Source of the DNA: UMGS172 sp964424555
GTDB taxonomy: Bacteria; Bacillota; Clostridia; Oscillospirales; Acutalibacteraceae
Reading direction: 5' to 3'
Assembly: GCA_964424555.1 (NCBI GenBank)
Contig: CAYRIX010000007.1
Span: forward strand, 1-64,000
Length of the DNA stretch: 64,000 nucleotides
Under the pieces are notes generated by a model. The model was not told the DNA's origin and did no database searches. It was given only the letters and a program-made list of their open reading frames with translations. Made by a program: the position numbers and the translations under genes. Shown here in pieces: positions 52,246 through 59,753 of the stretch; the stretch's first letter is position 1, and every line of letters begins with the position of its first letter.

Positions 52246-53037
52246 TCAAATAAATTTCCTGTCGCAAAGTATCTTAAAGATATGTGCGGCGTTTTCTTCG
52301 GAGGTTCCCTCAACCACAACGTGTTCCGAGTTCTTTTCGGGAGGGAATATCTTTTCGACCTGCGTGGGTGAGCCTGAAAGACCGTAGTGCTTGGGGTCAC
52401 GGTCAATAAAGTCGTCGAGTGACAGCACCTTTATAAGGTCGTCGTTGCCGATCGTGGCCTTTTTGCGCTTGTATGACGGCAGACGGGGTGTGTTGATCTC
52501 GCCATCGGCACATATAACACAGGGGGTGTCCATTTCAGCATTCATTATAAGGTTGCCGAGAGTACATTTGAACTTTAATTTACCGTCAACTATCTCACAT
52601 GACTGAACGTTGGAATAGTGCGGCAAACCCAAAAATTCTGCCATTTCGGCGCCGACCTGAGCGGTGTCGCCGTCGGTAGTCTGCTTACCGCAGATGATAA
52701 GGTCATAGTTGCCCATCGATACAAGGCAGGAGGAAAGGGTATAAGAGGTGGCCAAAACGTCAGCACCTGCGAAACGGCGGTCGCTGATAAGCACGCCCTT
52801 GTCAGCACCCATATAAATTGCCTCTAAAAGCACCTGCTTTGCGGCGTTAGGGCCCATGGTCACGGCCGTGACCGTGCCACCGCAGGCTTCTTTAAGCGAT
52901 AAAGCTGTCTCAAGCGCATAAAGGTCGTACGGATTCATTTTACTGTCCGCACCGTCACGGATAAGCACACCCGTCACAGGGTCGACCTTGACATTTGAAC
53001 TGCCCGGAACCTGTTTGATACAAACGATAATGTTCAT
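52246..53037 (-). CDS. etfB: Electron transfer flavoprotein beta subunit
   Basis: A 263-residue EtfB, first gene of the operon. N-terminal MNIIVCIKQVPGSSNVKVDP, then GPNAAKQVLLEAIYMGADKGVLISD and DTAQVGAEMAEFLGLPH are the nucleotide- and flavin-binding motifs of EtfB. It carries bifurcating FAD/NAD-binding sites in this complex type. It is cotranscribed with etfA (15-bp gap) and lctD-like. Ahead of it lies TGTTAAA...TTTAACA (53053-53089), a possible operator. Confidence 0.92.
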   Translation of the reverse strand: MNIIVCIKQVPGSSNVKVDPVTGVLIRDGADSKMNPYDLYALETALSLKEACGGTVTAVTMGPNAAKQVLLEAIYMGADKGVLISDRRFAGADVLATSYTLSSCLVSMGNYDLIICGKQTTDGDTAQVGAEMAEFLGLPHYSNVQSCEIVDGKLKFKCTLGNLIMNAEMDTPCVICADGEINTPRLPSYKRKKATIGNDDLIKVLSLDDFIDRDPKHYGLSGSPTQVEKIFPPEKNSEHVVVEGTSEENAAHIFKILCDRKFI

Positions 53038-53640
53038 AAGTCACCTTACCTTTGTTAAAATGTTCAATAAGTGCATTTTCAGTTTAACACATTAAATTGC
53101 GAAATACAATAATAATTAAAAGTTTAACAATGTATTTTGGACGTAAAGCATAATTGTGGCAATTTAACCCAACTCGATTGTAAGATTGCGACGGAAAAAA
53201 GACAGCAAAAGCCAAAGCCCCGACGGTATCAACCGTCGGGGCTTTGGTGCGTGGTAAGCTTGCGCCGCAACAAGTACGGGCGAATGCCCGATATGTGACC
53301 GTTCCCCTGCGCATGAGGGCACAGGGTGGCAGACTGTATGTAAGCTCCCGCAAAATAAAATGCTTGAAATACCCGATAGCCGTCACGTAACCGACATAGG
53401 TGTTTCTTTGTGCCGTCGTATCCGTACCGTCTACCCAAACGGTGGTACGGGTACAATTTCACGTAGGTGTCTTGCCGCCATTCCCGTCACCGCATTGCTG
53501 TGCGGTGAGTCGGCATTTTGTTTTGCTTGAGGAACTTCCAATGTTACACTTTGACCGCAAAAATAAAACGTGCCAAAGCCTGAAGAAGTGCTTTGACACG
53601 AAAAATCGTATAGTTAATAAGCCCATATTACCGAAATAAC

Positions 53641-53669
53641 TTGAAAGTACCGAAAGAATATGTTATAAT
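53641..53669 (+). promoter_or_regulatory. Promoter for the plus-strand small RNA, copy 1
   Basis: TTGAAA (53641-53646), exactly 17-nt spacer, TATAAT (53664-53669). It faces the minus-strand promoter at 53774-53802. Confidence 0.8.
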
Positions 53670-53675
53670 CCTAAT

Positions 53676-53762
53676 CGGGTGCCGGTTATCCGGTTGTATA
53701 GGAGTGTCTTGCCACTTCTGTGCAGGGTCGTCGTGTTGCTGCACGGCGGCCTGCCTTTTTTA
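53676..53762 (+). ncRNA. Putative ~87-nt antisense small RNA, copy 1
   Basis: It starts about 7 nt after TATAAT and ends in a strong terminator: GCAGGGTCGTCGTG pairs with CACGGCGGCCTGC (one bulge), then T6 (53722-53762). Before that is hairpin AGTG-TCTTGC-CACT (53703-53716). The RNA is fully complementary to the 5' end of the minus-strand RNA. No frame is present. Its small hairpin loop also occurs at 53466-53479, giving a second pairing site in that RNA. Confidence 0.65.
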
Positions 53763-53773
53763 TTTATGCATAT

Positions 53774-53802
53774 ATTATACTGCAAGGGCTCGCTTTTGTC
53801 AA
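53774..53802 (-). promoter_or_regulatory. Promoter for the minus-strand RNA, copy 1
   Basis: On the minus strand TTGACA (53797-53802), 17-nt spacer, TATAAT (53774-53779): exact consensus. Confidence 0.8.
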
Positions 53803-53848
53803 TACTCAACCGTACCGACCGGTCTCTGCAATAAGATTCAATAAGATT

Positions 53849-53993
53849 CTTCACTTCGTTCAGAATGACAGCACAAAGCCCTTTTTGTCATTCCGAGTGA
53901 AGGATGAAGCTTAGCTCTGCGGACCGCCAGGGATGTCGGTCCCTACATTGTAATTTCAGGTATGTTGTAGGGGGAGCGCCTATGTGTGCTCCC
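53849..53993. repeat. REP-like palindromic repeats between the two RNA elements
   Basis: CTTCACTTCGTTCAGAATGACA (53849-53870) pairs with TGTCATTCCGAGTGAAG (53886-53902). Next is a GGGATGTCGGTCCC...GTAGGGGGAGC...GCTCCC series. The same GTAGGG-type palindromes occur at the right end of the window. Confidence 0.7.
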
Positions 53994-54482
53994 GAAGGGT
54001 CGAATGAAGCAATCGGCTGACTTGCAATGGGAAAAGACAACAAAGAGCCAAATCCCCGACTGCATCAACCGTCGGGGATTTGGTGTGCGTGGTAAGCTTG
54101 CGTCGCAACAAGTACGGGCGAATGCCCGATATGTGACCGTTCCCCTGCGCATGAGGGCACAGGGTGGCAGACTGTATGTAAGCTCCCGCAAAAGAAAATG
54201 CTTGAAATACCCGATAGCCGTCTCGTAACCGACATAGGATGTTTCTTTGTGCCGTCGTATCCGTACCGTCTGCCCAAACGGTGGTATGGGTACAACTTAA
54301 CAAGGGTGCCTCTACACCATTTCCGTCACCGCATTGCTGTGCGGCGAGTCGGCATTTTGTTTTGCTTGAAGAACTTCCAATATTTACACTTTGACCGCAA
54401 AAATAAAACGTGTCAAAGCCTGAAGAAGTGCTTTGACACGAAAAAAATCGTATGATTAATAAGCCTATATTGCCGAAATCAC

Positions 54483-54511
54483 TTGCGAAACGTTGGGGAA
54501 TGTGTTATAAT
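54483..54511 (+). promoter_or_regulatory. Promoter for the plus-strand small RNA, copy 2
   Basis: TTGCGA (54483-54488), 17-nt spacer, TATAAT (54506-54511). The -10 and spacing are conserved with copy 1, the -35 is weaker. Confidence 0.7.
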
Positions 54512-54517
54512 CCCTAA

Positions 54518-54605
54518 CGGGTGCCGGTTATCCGGTTGTATAGGAGTGCCTCTACACTTCTGTGCAGGGTCGTCGTGTTGCTGCACGGCGGCCTGCCTTT
54601 TTTAT
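54518..54605 (+). ncRNA. Putative ~88-nt antisense small RNA, copy 2
   Basis: Same layout as copy 1: hairpin AGTG-CCTCTA-CACT (54545-54558), then the GCAGGG...CCTGC terminator (54564-54605) with T6. Stem kept, loop wholly different from copy 1 (CCTCTA versus TCTTGC). Confidence 0.65.
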
Positions 54606-54615
54606 TTATGTATAT

Positions 54616-54644
54616 ATTATACTTCAAGGACCCATGTTTGTCAA
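54616..54644 (-). promoter_or_regulatory. Promoter for the minus-strand RNA, copy 2
   Basis: Minus-strand TTGACA (54639-54644), 17-nt spacer, TATAAT (54616-54621), exact consensus in spite of sequence divergence of the spacer from copy 1. Confidence 0.8.
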
Positions 54645-54650
54645 GACTTA

Positions 54651-54682
54651 AACAACCCCCGACCTTAACGTCGGGGGTTGTT
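54651..54682 (-). terminator. Terminator of the DUF1846 gene
   Basis: AACAACCCCCGAC-CTTAAC-GTCGGGGGTTGTT, a perfect 13-bp stem, 4 bp beyond the stop of the minus-strand gene. Confidence 0.85.
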
Positions 54683-54685
54683 GTA

Positions 54686-56170
54686 TTATCCGTGATAAAG
54701 CTTTTTGGTCTGATATTTCGGCTCGCAGGTCAGATTGATGCCAAGCTTTTTAAAAACGTTGATATCGACCGAACTCAGCATGACCGAGGAGTGAGCCTCG
54801 CAGTTTTTGAGAAGTCTCAGGCAGTCCATTGCCTTTTTTGCGTTTTCGTCGGTAACGGCCGAAACGCAAAGGGCTATCAAAATCTCATCGGTATGCAATC
54901 TCGGGTTATGATTTCCAAGGAAGCCGACCTTCAATTCCTGCACAGGCTCAATAACGTTCTGAGGGATAAGGCGAACCTCTTTAGGGATTCCTGCCAAGGC
55001 TTTGAGTGCATTGAGAAGCATTGCTGAGCCGGCACCTAAAAGGGAGGTTGTTTTTCCTGTGATAATTGTGCCGTCGGGCAGCTCCAATGCGGCGGCAGGA
55101 GCATTTGTTTCATTGGCTCTCTCATTAGCGGCCGCAATACAAATGCGGTCACTGACATTGATGCCTGCCTGCTCCATCAAAAGCTCGATCTTGACGGTCT
55201 CGGTCTCATCGGCCTCACCTCGGCTGCGTTTACACAAAGCGTCATAGTAGCGGCGGATTATCTCGTTATCGGCGGCCGACTTTACCGCCTCGGGGTCGAA
55301 AATGCAGTTACCTGCCATATTGACACCCATGTCGGTAGGCGATTTGTAAGGGCAACTGCCCAGCATTCTCTCCATACAGGCTTTGACAACGGGGAAAATC
55401 TCAACGTCACGGTTGTAATTGACGGCCAGTTCGCCGTAGGCATCAAGATGGAACGGGTCGATCATGTTGACATCGTTAAGGTCGGCGGTGGCAGCCTCAT
55501 AAGCCAGGTTGACCGAGTCCTTAAGTGCAAGATTCCATATAGGGAAGGTCTCAAACTTGGCATAGCCTGCCTCAATACCACGCTTGTGCTCATGGTAAAG
55601 CTGGCTCAAGCAGGTTGCCATTTTGCCGCTACCCGGTCCCGGGCCTGTGACAACGACCAATTTACGTGTGGTTTCGATATAATCATTCTTACCGTAGCCC
55701 TCGTCTGACACAATAAGCTTGAGGTTTGAGGGATAGCCGGGGATGGGGAAGTGCTTGTAAACGGGAACGCCCAGAGTCTGTAGCTTATTGGCAAAGGCAT
55801 CGGCAGAGGACTGTCCCGTATATCGGGTGAGCACCACGCTTCCGACATAAAGTCCGAAGCCACGGAAAGCATCTATAAGGCGGAGAACATCAAGGTCATA
55901 GGTGATGCCAAGGTCACCTCTGACCTTGTTCTTCTCAATATCGGCGGCGTTTATGGCAATAACAACCTCAGCCTCATCCTTAAGACGGGCCAGCATACGT
56001 ATTTTGGAATCGGGTGCAAAGCCGGGCAAAACACGGGATGCGTGAAAATCGTCGAAAAGCTTACCGCCGAATTCAAGGTAAAGCTTACCACCGAATTTTT
56101 TGATACGCTCCGCAATATGCTCGGATTGCATTTCCAAATATTTGTCATTATCAAAGCCGACACGATACAT
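54686..56170 (-). CDS. DUF1846 family protein
   Basis: A 494-residue protein from ATG 56170 (AGAGGTAG upstream; the frame continues further up but only through the leader). It opens IMYRVGFDNDKYLEMQSEHI, with GGKLYLEFGGKLFDDFHASRVLPGF and VVVTGPGPGSGKMATCLSQLYH, the hallmark pattern of DUF1846. The GPGSGK element resembles a phosphate-binding loop. Widespread in Firmicutes, structure known, function unclear. Monocistronic behind a hairpin-bearing leader. Confidence 0.92.
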   Translation of the reverse strand: MYRVGFDNDKYLEMQSEHIAERIKKFGGKLYLEFGGKLFDDFHASRVLPGFAPDSKIRMLARLKDEAEVVIAINAADIEKNKVRGDLGITYDLDVLRLIDAFRGFGLYVGSVVLTRYTGQSSADAFANKLQTLGVPVYKHFPIPGYPSNLKLIVSDEGYGKNDYIETTRKLVVVTGPGPGSGKMATCLSQLYHEHKRGIEAGYAKFETFPIWNLALKDSVNLAYEAATADLNDVNMIDPFHLDAYGELAVNYNRDVEIFPVVKACMERMLGSCPYKSPTDMGVNMAGNCIFDPEAVKSAADNEIIRRYYDALCKRSRGEADETETVKIELLMEQAGINVSDRICIAAANERANETNAPAAALELPDGTIITGKTTSLLGAGSAMLLNALKALAGIPKEVRLIPQNVIEPVQELKVGFLGNHNPRLHTDEILIALCVSAVTDENAKKAMDCLRLLKNCEAHSSVMLSSVDINVFKKLGINLTCEPKYQTKKLYHG

Positions 56171-56199
56171 AATTTCTACCTCTGCCTCGTATTTTAAAA

Positions 56200-56267
56200 A
56201 CAAAAAGCGAAAGAGCGATAAACCTCTTTCGCTTATATATTGTACCATAGCTTACTTCTAAATACAA
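56200..56267 (-). promoter_or_regulatory. Promoter and attenuator-like hairpin leading DUF1846
   Basis: Minus-strand TTGTAT (56262-56267), 17-nt spacer, TACAAT (56239-56244). The transcript would open almost at once with AGCGAAAGAG...CTCTTTCGCT (56208-56233) followed by TTTTTGTTTTT, which has the form of an intrinsic terminator before the start codon. Confidence 0.6.
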
Positions 56268-56509
56268 GTATAATTTCGGTGAATATTTTGTTTTTTATAG
56301 CGAGTCCGAGGCGGATCACGAACCGTTGCAGTATAAGCAATGTGGTCTTAAGTCATTCCGAACAAAAGAAAGTCACAGGATTATTGATGCCGTGAGTCGT
56401 TTTAAGACTATTTGTGTTGGCCATCGGCTTTACAGTCCCGCCAACACCACGGAGGAAAACACGAGGATGACACCGATAATACTGTTTTTGTTGGGCTTCT
56501 CAGAAAAAC

Positions 56510-56821
56510 TCAGCAACCTCTGCATTTTATGGCACGGCAGTTCCTGATCCCAATATCCTCTGAAGGTGTACCCGACTCCCATGCGTCTTTGGCAAAATGC
56601 TGGTTTACGTTGTCCTTAAGATGTATAGGGCCCGTAAGCCAACGGCCTTTAGGTATAACGACCCTGCCGCCGCCCATTTTTTAGCATTCATTAACGGCCG
56701 TACGGATGGCCTCGGTAATTTTGACCTCGCCGCCCCCAACGGCACCGTAGTCATGGATGCAAAATGTCAGATCTGGAAAGGTGGGTGCAACGGGCAGCTC
56801 GAACGGTACAAAAAAATTTAT
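56510..56821 (-). pseudogene. Decayed GH28 polygalacturonase gene
   Basis: Directly after the esterase stop the same frame gives PFELPVAPTFPDLTF, then HDYGAVGGGEVKITEAI, an in-frame stop after NEC, and KMGGGRVVIPKGRWLTGPI, then a jump to GIRNCRAIKCRGC and another stop. This matches the GH28 N-terminal pattern (DYGAVGDG, AI..C, GGGrVviP.G.wlTGPI). The start codon seems mutated to ATA (56819-56821) after GAGGAG. Stops and a deletion show it is dead. Sequence from 56271 to 56509 holds no recognisable gene. It was probably translated from the esterase operon to degrade pectin. Confidence 0.8.
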
Positions 56822-58075
56822 TCAGCGCTCCTCCGTTTCCAATAACGCACATTCCATCTGCGCCAAAACTCTCATAACATCGCCTCGACCGATGTCGGGG
56901 ATGATGTCGTCTTTATCTATAGGTCGGCCGTCAAAGCTTGGCTTAAAAATATCAGAAAGAAGAGTACCCTCGGGCATTTTTTTGCCAGAAAGCTTCTCTG
57001 CCAAGGCCTCGGTTGTAAGGCCGCCTTGAGGCATCGTGACATGCCACGAGCTCAAAAGCGGCGGCAATGATTCGTCATCGGCTGTACCGTCGGACGATAG
57101 ACCGAAGCTTTGGGCAATAAACTGTGTGATAAGGTCACGGTCGAAAGACGTCCATGAATGTGTGGTCGGGGTGCTTTTGGCCGAGAAATTATTTTTCCCA
57201 TCTAATCGACGGTAAACATGACCGACCTTGCGTGCTGTACGCATAAAAAGGTCATACGGAATAAGCATGTCGTTGGAGCCCTGCGATATGAGCAAGGGCT
57301 TGGGAGCAAAGCACGACAGTATCTCCCACATCTCGGGACCGTGAGAGCAGCCGAGAAGCAGGTTGCACGCACAGTGGCGGCGTTCCTTGGCCAGTATATA
57401 AGAAAAGTCTGACGGATACCCAGTGGGGCACAGCACCGTAAGCTCGGGGCAAAGTGCCGCAAGAAACAGACACAAAGTGCCGCCGCCCGAGTTTCCGCAG
57501 GCGCCAACCCTTTCTTTATCGACCCAAGGTTTGTTTATCATATGCCTTATTAAGGCCACCGACTCTAAAAGGATCATTCCCTGAAGCGTCAGCCCACAGT
57601 AAAACGGTGCGATGACATCATCGTGCCCCAACGGCCGGCGGTCGCCCTGACCTATGTTGTCGGGCACCATAACCGCCATTCCCATCCGTGCCAACCTATC
57701 AGCCATCAGCTGATATCCTTGGGTCAATCGGCCATCCTTGCCGTGTCCGCAAAATACAAATGTGAGGGGAACCTTATTGTCGGTATGCGGCATAAACAAG
57801 GTTGCCGCCGAGTGAAAATTCTCCCAAGTGGTGTAACGTAGCTGCACAACATCATAGCAGTCACGCACGTCACGGCGGAGTTCTTCAAAATTGCCTATTT
57901 CCGGCATAAGAGCTTCGTCGTAAGCCAGCATGCGCTTGACACCATTGATGATATTACGTTGCTCGGCCTCGGTAGTTGGTATGTTGAACGGTCGGTCAGC
58001 CGTAGCTTTGGCAAAGCGCTTCTCGTATTCGCCATAAACAGCCATAGTATGAAGCCATTTTTCTTTAGGTTCCAT
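56822..58075 (-). CDS. Alpha/beta hydrolase, acetyl-xylan/cephalosporin-esterase-like
   Basis: A 417-residue hydrolase without signal peptide. TFVFCGHGKDGR (oxyanion region), DNIGQGDRRPLGHDD, nucleophile elbow GNSGGG, an acidic residue in SQGSNDMLIP and a C-terminal His region (THSWTSFD). Size and motifs fit the acetyl-esterase-type hydrolases used with plant polysaccharides. The dead GH28 gene follows immediately, so the pair probably formed a pectin-acetate utilisation unit. An AraC regulator is divergent. Confidence 0.82.
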   Translation of the reverse strand: MEPKEKWLHTMAVYGEYEKRFAKATADRPFNIPTTEAEQRNIINGVKRMLAYDEALMPEIGNFEELRRDVRDCYDVVQLRYTTWENFHSAATLFMPHTDNKVPLTFVFCGHGKDGRLTQGYQLMADRLARMGMAVMVPDNIGQGDRRPLGHDDVIAPFYCGLTLQGMILLESVALIRHMINKPWVDKERVGACGNSGGGTLCLFLAALCPELTVLCPTGYPSDFSYILAKERRHCACNLLLGCSHGPEMWEILSCFAPKPLLISQGSNDMLIPYDLFMRTARKVGHVYRRLDGKNNFSAKSTPTTHSWTSFDRDLITQFIAQSFGLSSDGTADDESLPPLLSSWHVTMPQGGLTTEALAEKLSGKKMPEGTLLSDIFKPSFDGRPIDKDDIIPDIGRGDVMRVLAQMECALLETEER

Positions 58076-58168
58076 GGAATAGCCTCCTTTATTGACCTCA
58101 TTATACCGCCGTGATTTTTAGAATACAATGCACCGTATTCCAATTCACTTGCACAAAATTCCGATCTA

Positions 58169-58197
58169 TTGACAAAATATCAGTGCCGTGTTATACT
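58169..58197 (+). promoter_or_regulatory. Promoter of the AraC-type regulator
   Basis: TTGACA (58169-58174), 17-nt spacer, TATACT (58192-58197). It lies between the divergent esterase and regulator genes. Confidence 0.8.
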
Positions 58198-58212
58198 GTT
58201 TCGGGTGATGAT

Positions 58213-59001
58213 ATGATACTTCCCTTCAGCGAGCTTAAGCAATATCCTTTCTGTCTTTCCGATATCAAGGTGATACTTCAAAATCCGCAGTACCGTGAGT
58301 TTTGTGCAAGAGGACGCACCTGTAACGGTTTTCTCTATGTGGTAAGCGGCAGTTGCCGTTACGACTTTGACGGCGGAGGGTTTACTTTGACCGAGGGAGG
58401 TTTGACTTATCTTCCGTTCGGGTCACACCACAAGCTTACCGTGACCAGCGAAAGCATAATTTTTTACCGTATAGACTTTACGCTGAACATAAACGGTGAA
58501 ATGGCGCTTTTTTCCAAGCATCCGTTAAAAATTTGTGACGAGGTTACGGTAGAGTGTGCCGAGGCTATTGCGGCTTTAGAGAAGGACTATGGCATAGGGG
58601 ACAACTCTGTTATCAAGACCGAAAAGATGTGTGTTATACTGGCATCACTGCAAAGGTCTGCGATAAGTGCCGCAAGAAAAAGGCTTATGCCTGCCGTAAG
58701 ACATCTGCAGGAGCATGCCGCCGACGGGGTCGATTGCAGTAAGCTGGCGGAGCTGTGTTTTTTAGGCACATCACGTTTTTACGACCTTTTTCATGATGAA
58801 TTTGGAATGTCACCCTTACAGTACCGTGACCGACTGTTGCTTAAACGAGCTGTGGCTCTGCTAACGGCAGGGGATATCTCGGTTGGCGAGACAGCTTTTG
58901 CGGTGGGCTTTGAAAGCACCGCATATTTCAGCCGATTTTTCAAAAAGCATACAGGCTTGTCTCCGTCTGAGTTTATTAATAAGCACTGTGAAATAAAATA
59001 A
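58213..59001 (+). CDS. AraC family transcriptional regulator
   Basis: About 262 residues from ATG 58213 (GGGTGATGAT); a longer frame from 58111 starts before the promoter and is not used. N-terminal sensor domain contains GSCRYDFDGGGFTLTEGGLTYLPFG, a cupin. C-terminal HTH pair: DCSKLAELCFLGTSRFYDLFH and VGETAFAVGFESTAYFSRFFKK. Likely regulates the divergent esterase/GH28 remnant. Confidence 0.88.
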   Translation: MILPFSELKQYPFCLSDIKVILQNPQYREFCARGRTCNGFLYVVSGSCRYDFDGGGFTLTEGGLTYLPFGSHHKLTVTSESIIFYRIDFTLNINGEMALFSKHPLKICDEVTVECAEAIAALEKDYGIGDNSVIKTEKMCVILASLQRSAISAARKRLMPAVRHLQEHAADGVDCSKLAELCFLGTSRFYDLFHDEFGMSPLQYRDRLLLKRAVALLTAGDISVGETAFAVGFESTAYFSRFFKKHTGLSPSEFINKHCEIK

Positions 59002-59007
59002 TCATTG

Positions 59008-59036
59008 TTGAAATACAAATGAGCTTGTGGTAAAAT
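59008..59036 (+). promoter_or_regulatory. Promoter of glpP
   Basis: TTGAAA (59008-59013), 17-nt spacer, TAAAAT (59031-59036). AAATACAAATG is directly repeated at 59011 and 59033. Confidence 0.6.
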
Positions 59037-59068
59037 ACAAATGTTAATTAGTTTAGGGCGGTGAGAAG

Positions 59069-59626
59069 ATGAGCTTGGAATTGATACAACGCTTGGAGGA
59101 TTGCCCTGTAATTTCGGCCATACGTGAGGATGGCTTTAATGAGGCGCTGGATTCTCCGTGCGAGGTGATTTTCCTGCTTGGCTGCAATGTTATGACGGTT
59201 GCCGAGCTGATAAAAAAGGCTCACGGTCGCAAAAAGCTCATTTTAGTGCACATCGATCTTGCCGATGGTATCGGCAAGGATAAAGCGGGAATTCAGTACT
59301 TGACAAAATGTGAGGTTGATGGTATAATCAGCACACGTTCACATTTGATAAGAGCTGCTAAGGAATGCGGTCTCATTACGGTCCAGCGTTTTTTTGCGCT
59401 TGATTCGCAGGGTGTTGACAGCATTGAAGAGGTGCTGAACAATTCTTCACCCACGCTTGTTGAGATAATGCCGGGTATCGCAGGCAAGGTGATACAGCGC
59501 TTCTCGGGTGGCAGAGTGCCTGTTATCGCAGGCGGACTTATCGAAACCAAGGCTGAGGTCATGGAGGCTTTGGGCCAAGGCGCATTGGCTGTTTCTACAG
59601 GTAAGAAGGAGCTTTGGTATATTTGA
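59069..59626 (+). CDS. glpP: Glycerol-3-phosphate responsive antiterminator GlpP
   Basis: A 185-residue GlpP. The pattern CPVISAIREDGFNEAL, VIFLLGCNVMTV, HIDLADGIGKD, GIISTRSHLIRAAKE and the C-terminal PVIAGGLIETKAEVMEALGQGA is characteristic. Binding of glycerol-3-phosphate lets it bind leader RNA and prevent termination. The long terminator after the gene, before glpA, is the likely target, so glycerol-3-phosphate would turn on its own oxidation. Confidence 0.93.
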   Translation: MSLELIQRLEDCPVISAIREDGFNEALDSPCEVIFLLGCNVMTVAELIKKAHGRKKLILVHIDLADGIGKDKAGIQYLTKCEVDGIISTRSHLIRAAKECGLITVQRFFALDSQGVDSIEEVLNNSSPTLVEIMPGIAGKVIQRFSGGRVPVIAGGLIETKAEVMEALGQGALAVSTGKKELWYI

Positions 59627-59655
59627 TCAAAATTTAATATTCCGCAAGAGATTTG

Positions 59656-59712
59656 GAGAAACGGAAATTGTGCGACGGTTTTTGACCGTCGACGTTTTCG
59701 TTTCTCTTTTTT
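59656..59712 (+). terminator. Leader terminator, probable GlpP target
   Basis: A long hairpin: GAGAAACG...CGTTTCTC outside and CGACGG...CCGTCG inside, followed by TTTTTT. It sits between glpP and glpA and is the natural site for GlpP-dependent antitermination. Confidence 0.7.
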
Positions 59713-59753
59713 GCGGTTTTTTAGAGTAAATTTTCCCAAAAGGAGAGGTAAAT

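Larger units (their letters stand above)
53212..53767 (-). ncRNA. Putative structured RNA, copy 1 (minus strand)
   Basis: A ~555-nt transcript is predicted from the promoter at 53774-53802 to the perfect 16-bp hairpin at 53212-53247, whose minus-strand tail is GGCTTTTGCTGTCTTTTTTCC. Frames inside are not conserved: a one-base insertion in copy 2 (54239 region) shifts the longest frame, so coding seems unlikely. Hairpins include CACCGCA-loop-TGCGGTG (53488-53507) and GGTG-TCTTGC-CGCC (53466-53479, plus-strand sense). A second, related module overlaps its 5' end. The nearest known analogue in layout is a type I toxin-antitoxin pair or an ornate large RNA such as ROOL; identity is unresolved. 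Confidence 0.55.
54048..54609 (-). ncRNA. Putative structured RNA, copy 2 (minus strand)
   Basis: Diverged direct repeat of the copy at 53212, offset 836 bp. Predicted from TTGACA (54639-54644), 17-nt spacer, TATAAT (54616-54621), to the hairpin CCAAATCCCCGAC/GTCGGGGATTTGG (54049-54084). Compared with copy 1 the stem swaps a G-C pair for T-A in both arms, a compensatory change. Internal hairpin GGTG-CCTCTA-CACC at 54305-54318 (plus-strand sense) has a loop different from copy 1 but equal to this copy's small RNA loop. Confidence 0.55.

Noticed and set aside
53229..53462. 77-codon minus-strand frame in RNA element copy 1, and the related 54065-54303 frames in copy 2
   Set aside because: Copy 2 carries a one-base insertion that changes the frame; conservation is at the nucleotide level and fits RNA structure better.
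53663..53854. Small minus-strand frame rich in basic residues over the antisense RNA
   Set aside because: It starts upstream of the predicted promoter and reads through the terminator hairpin; no ribosome site.
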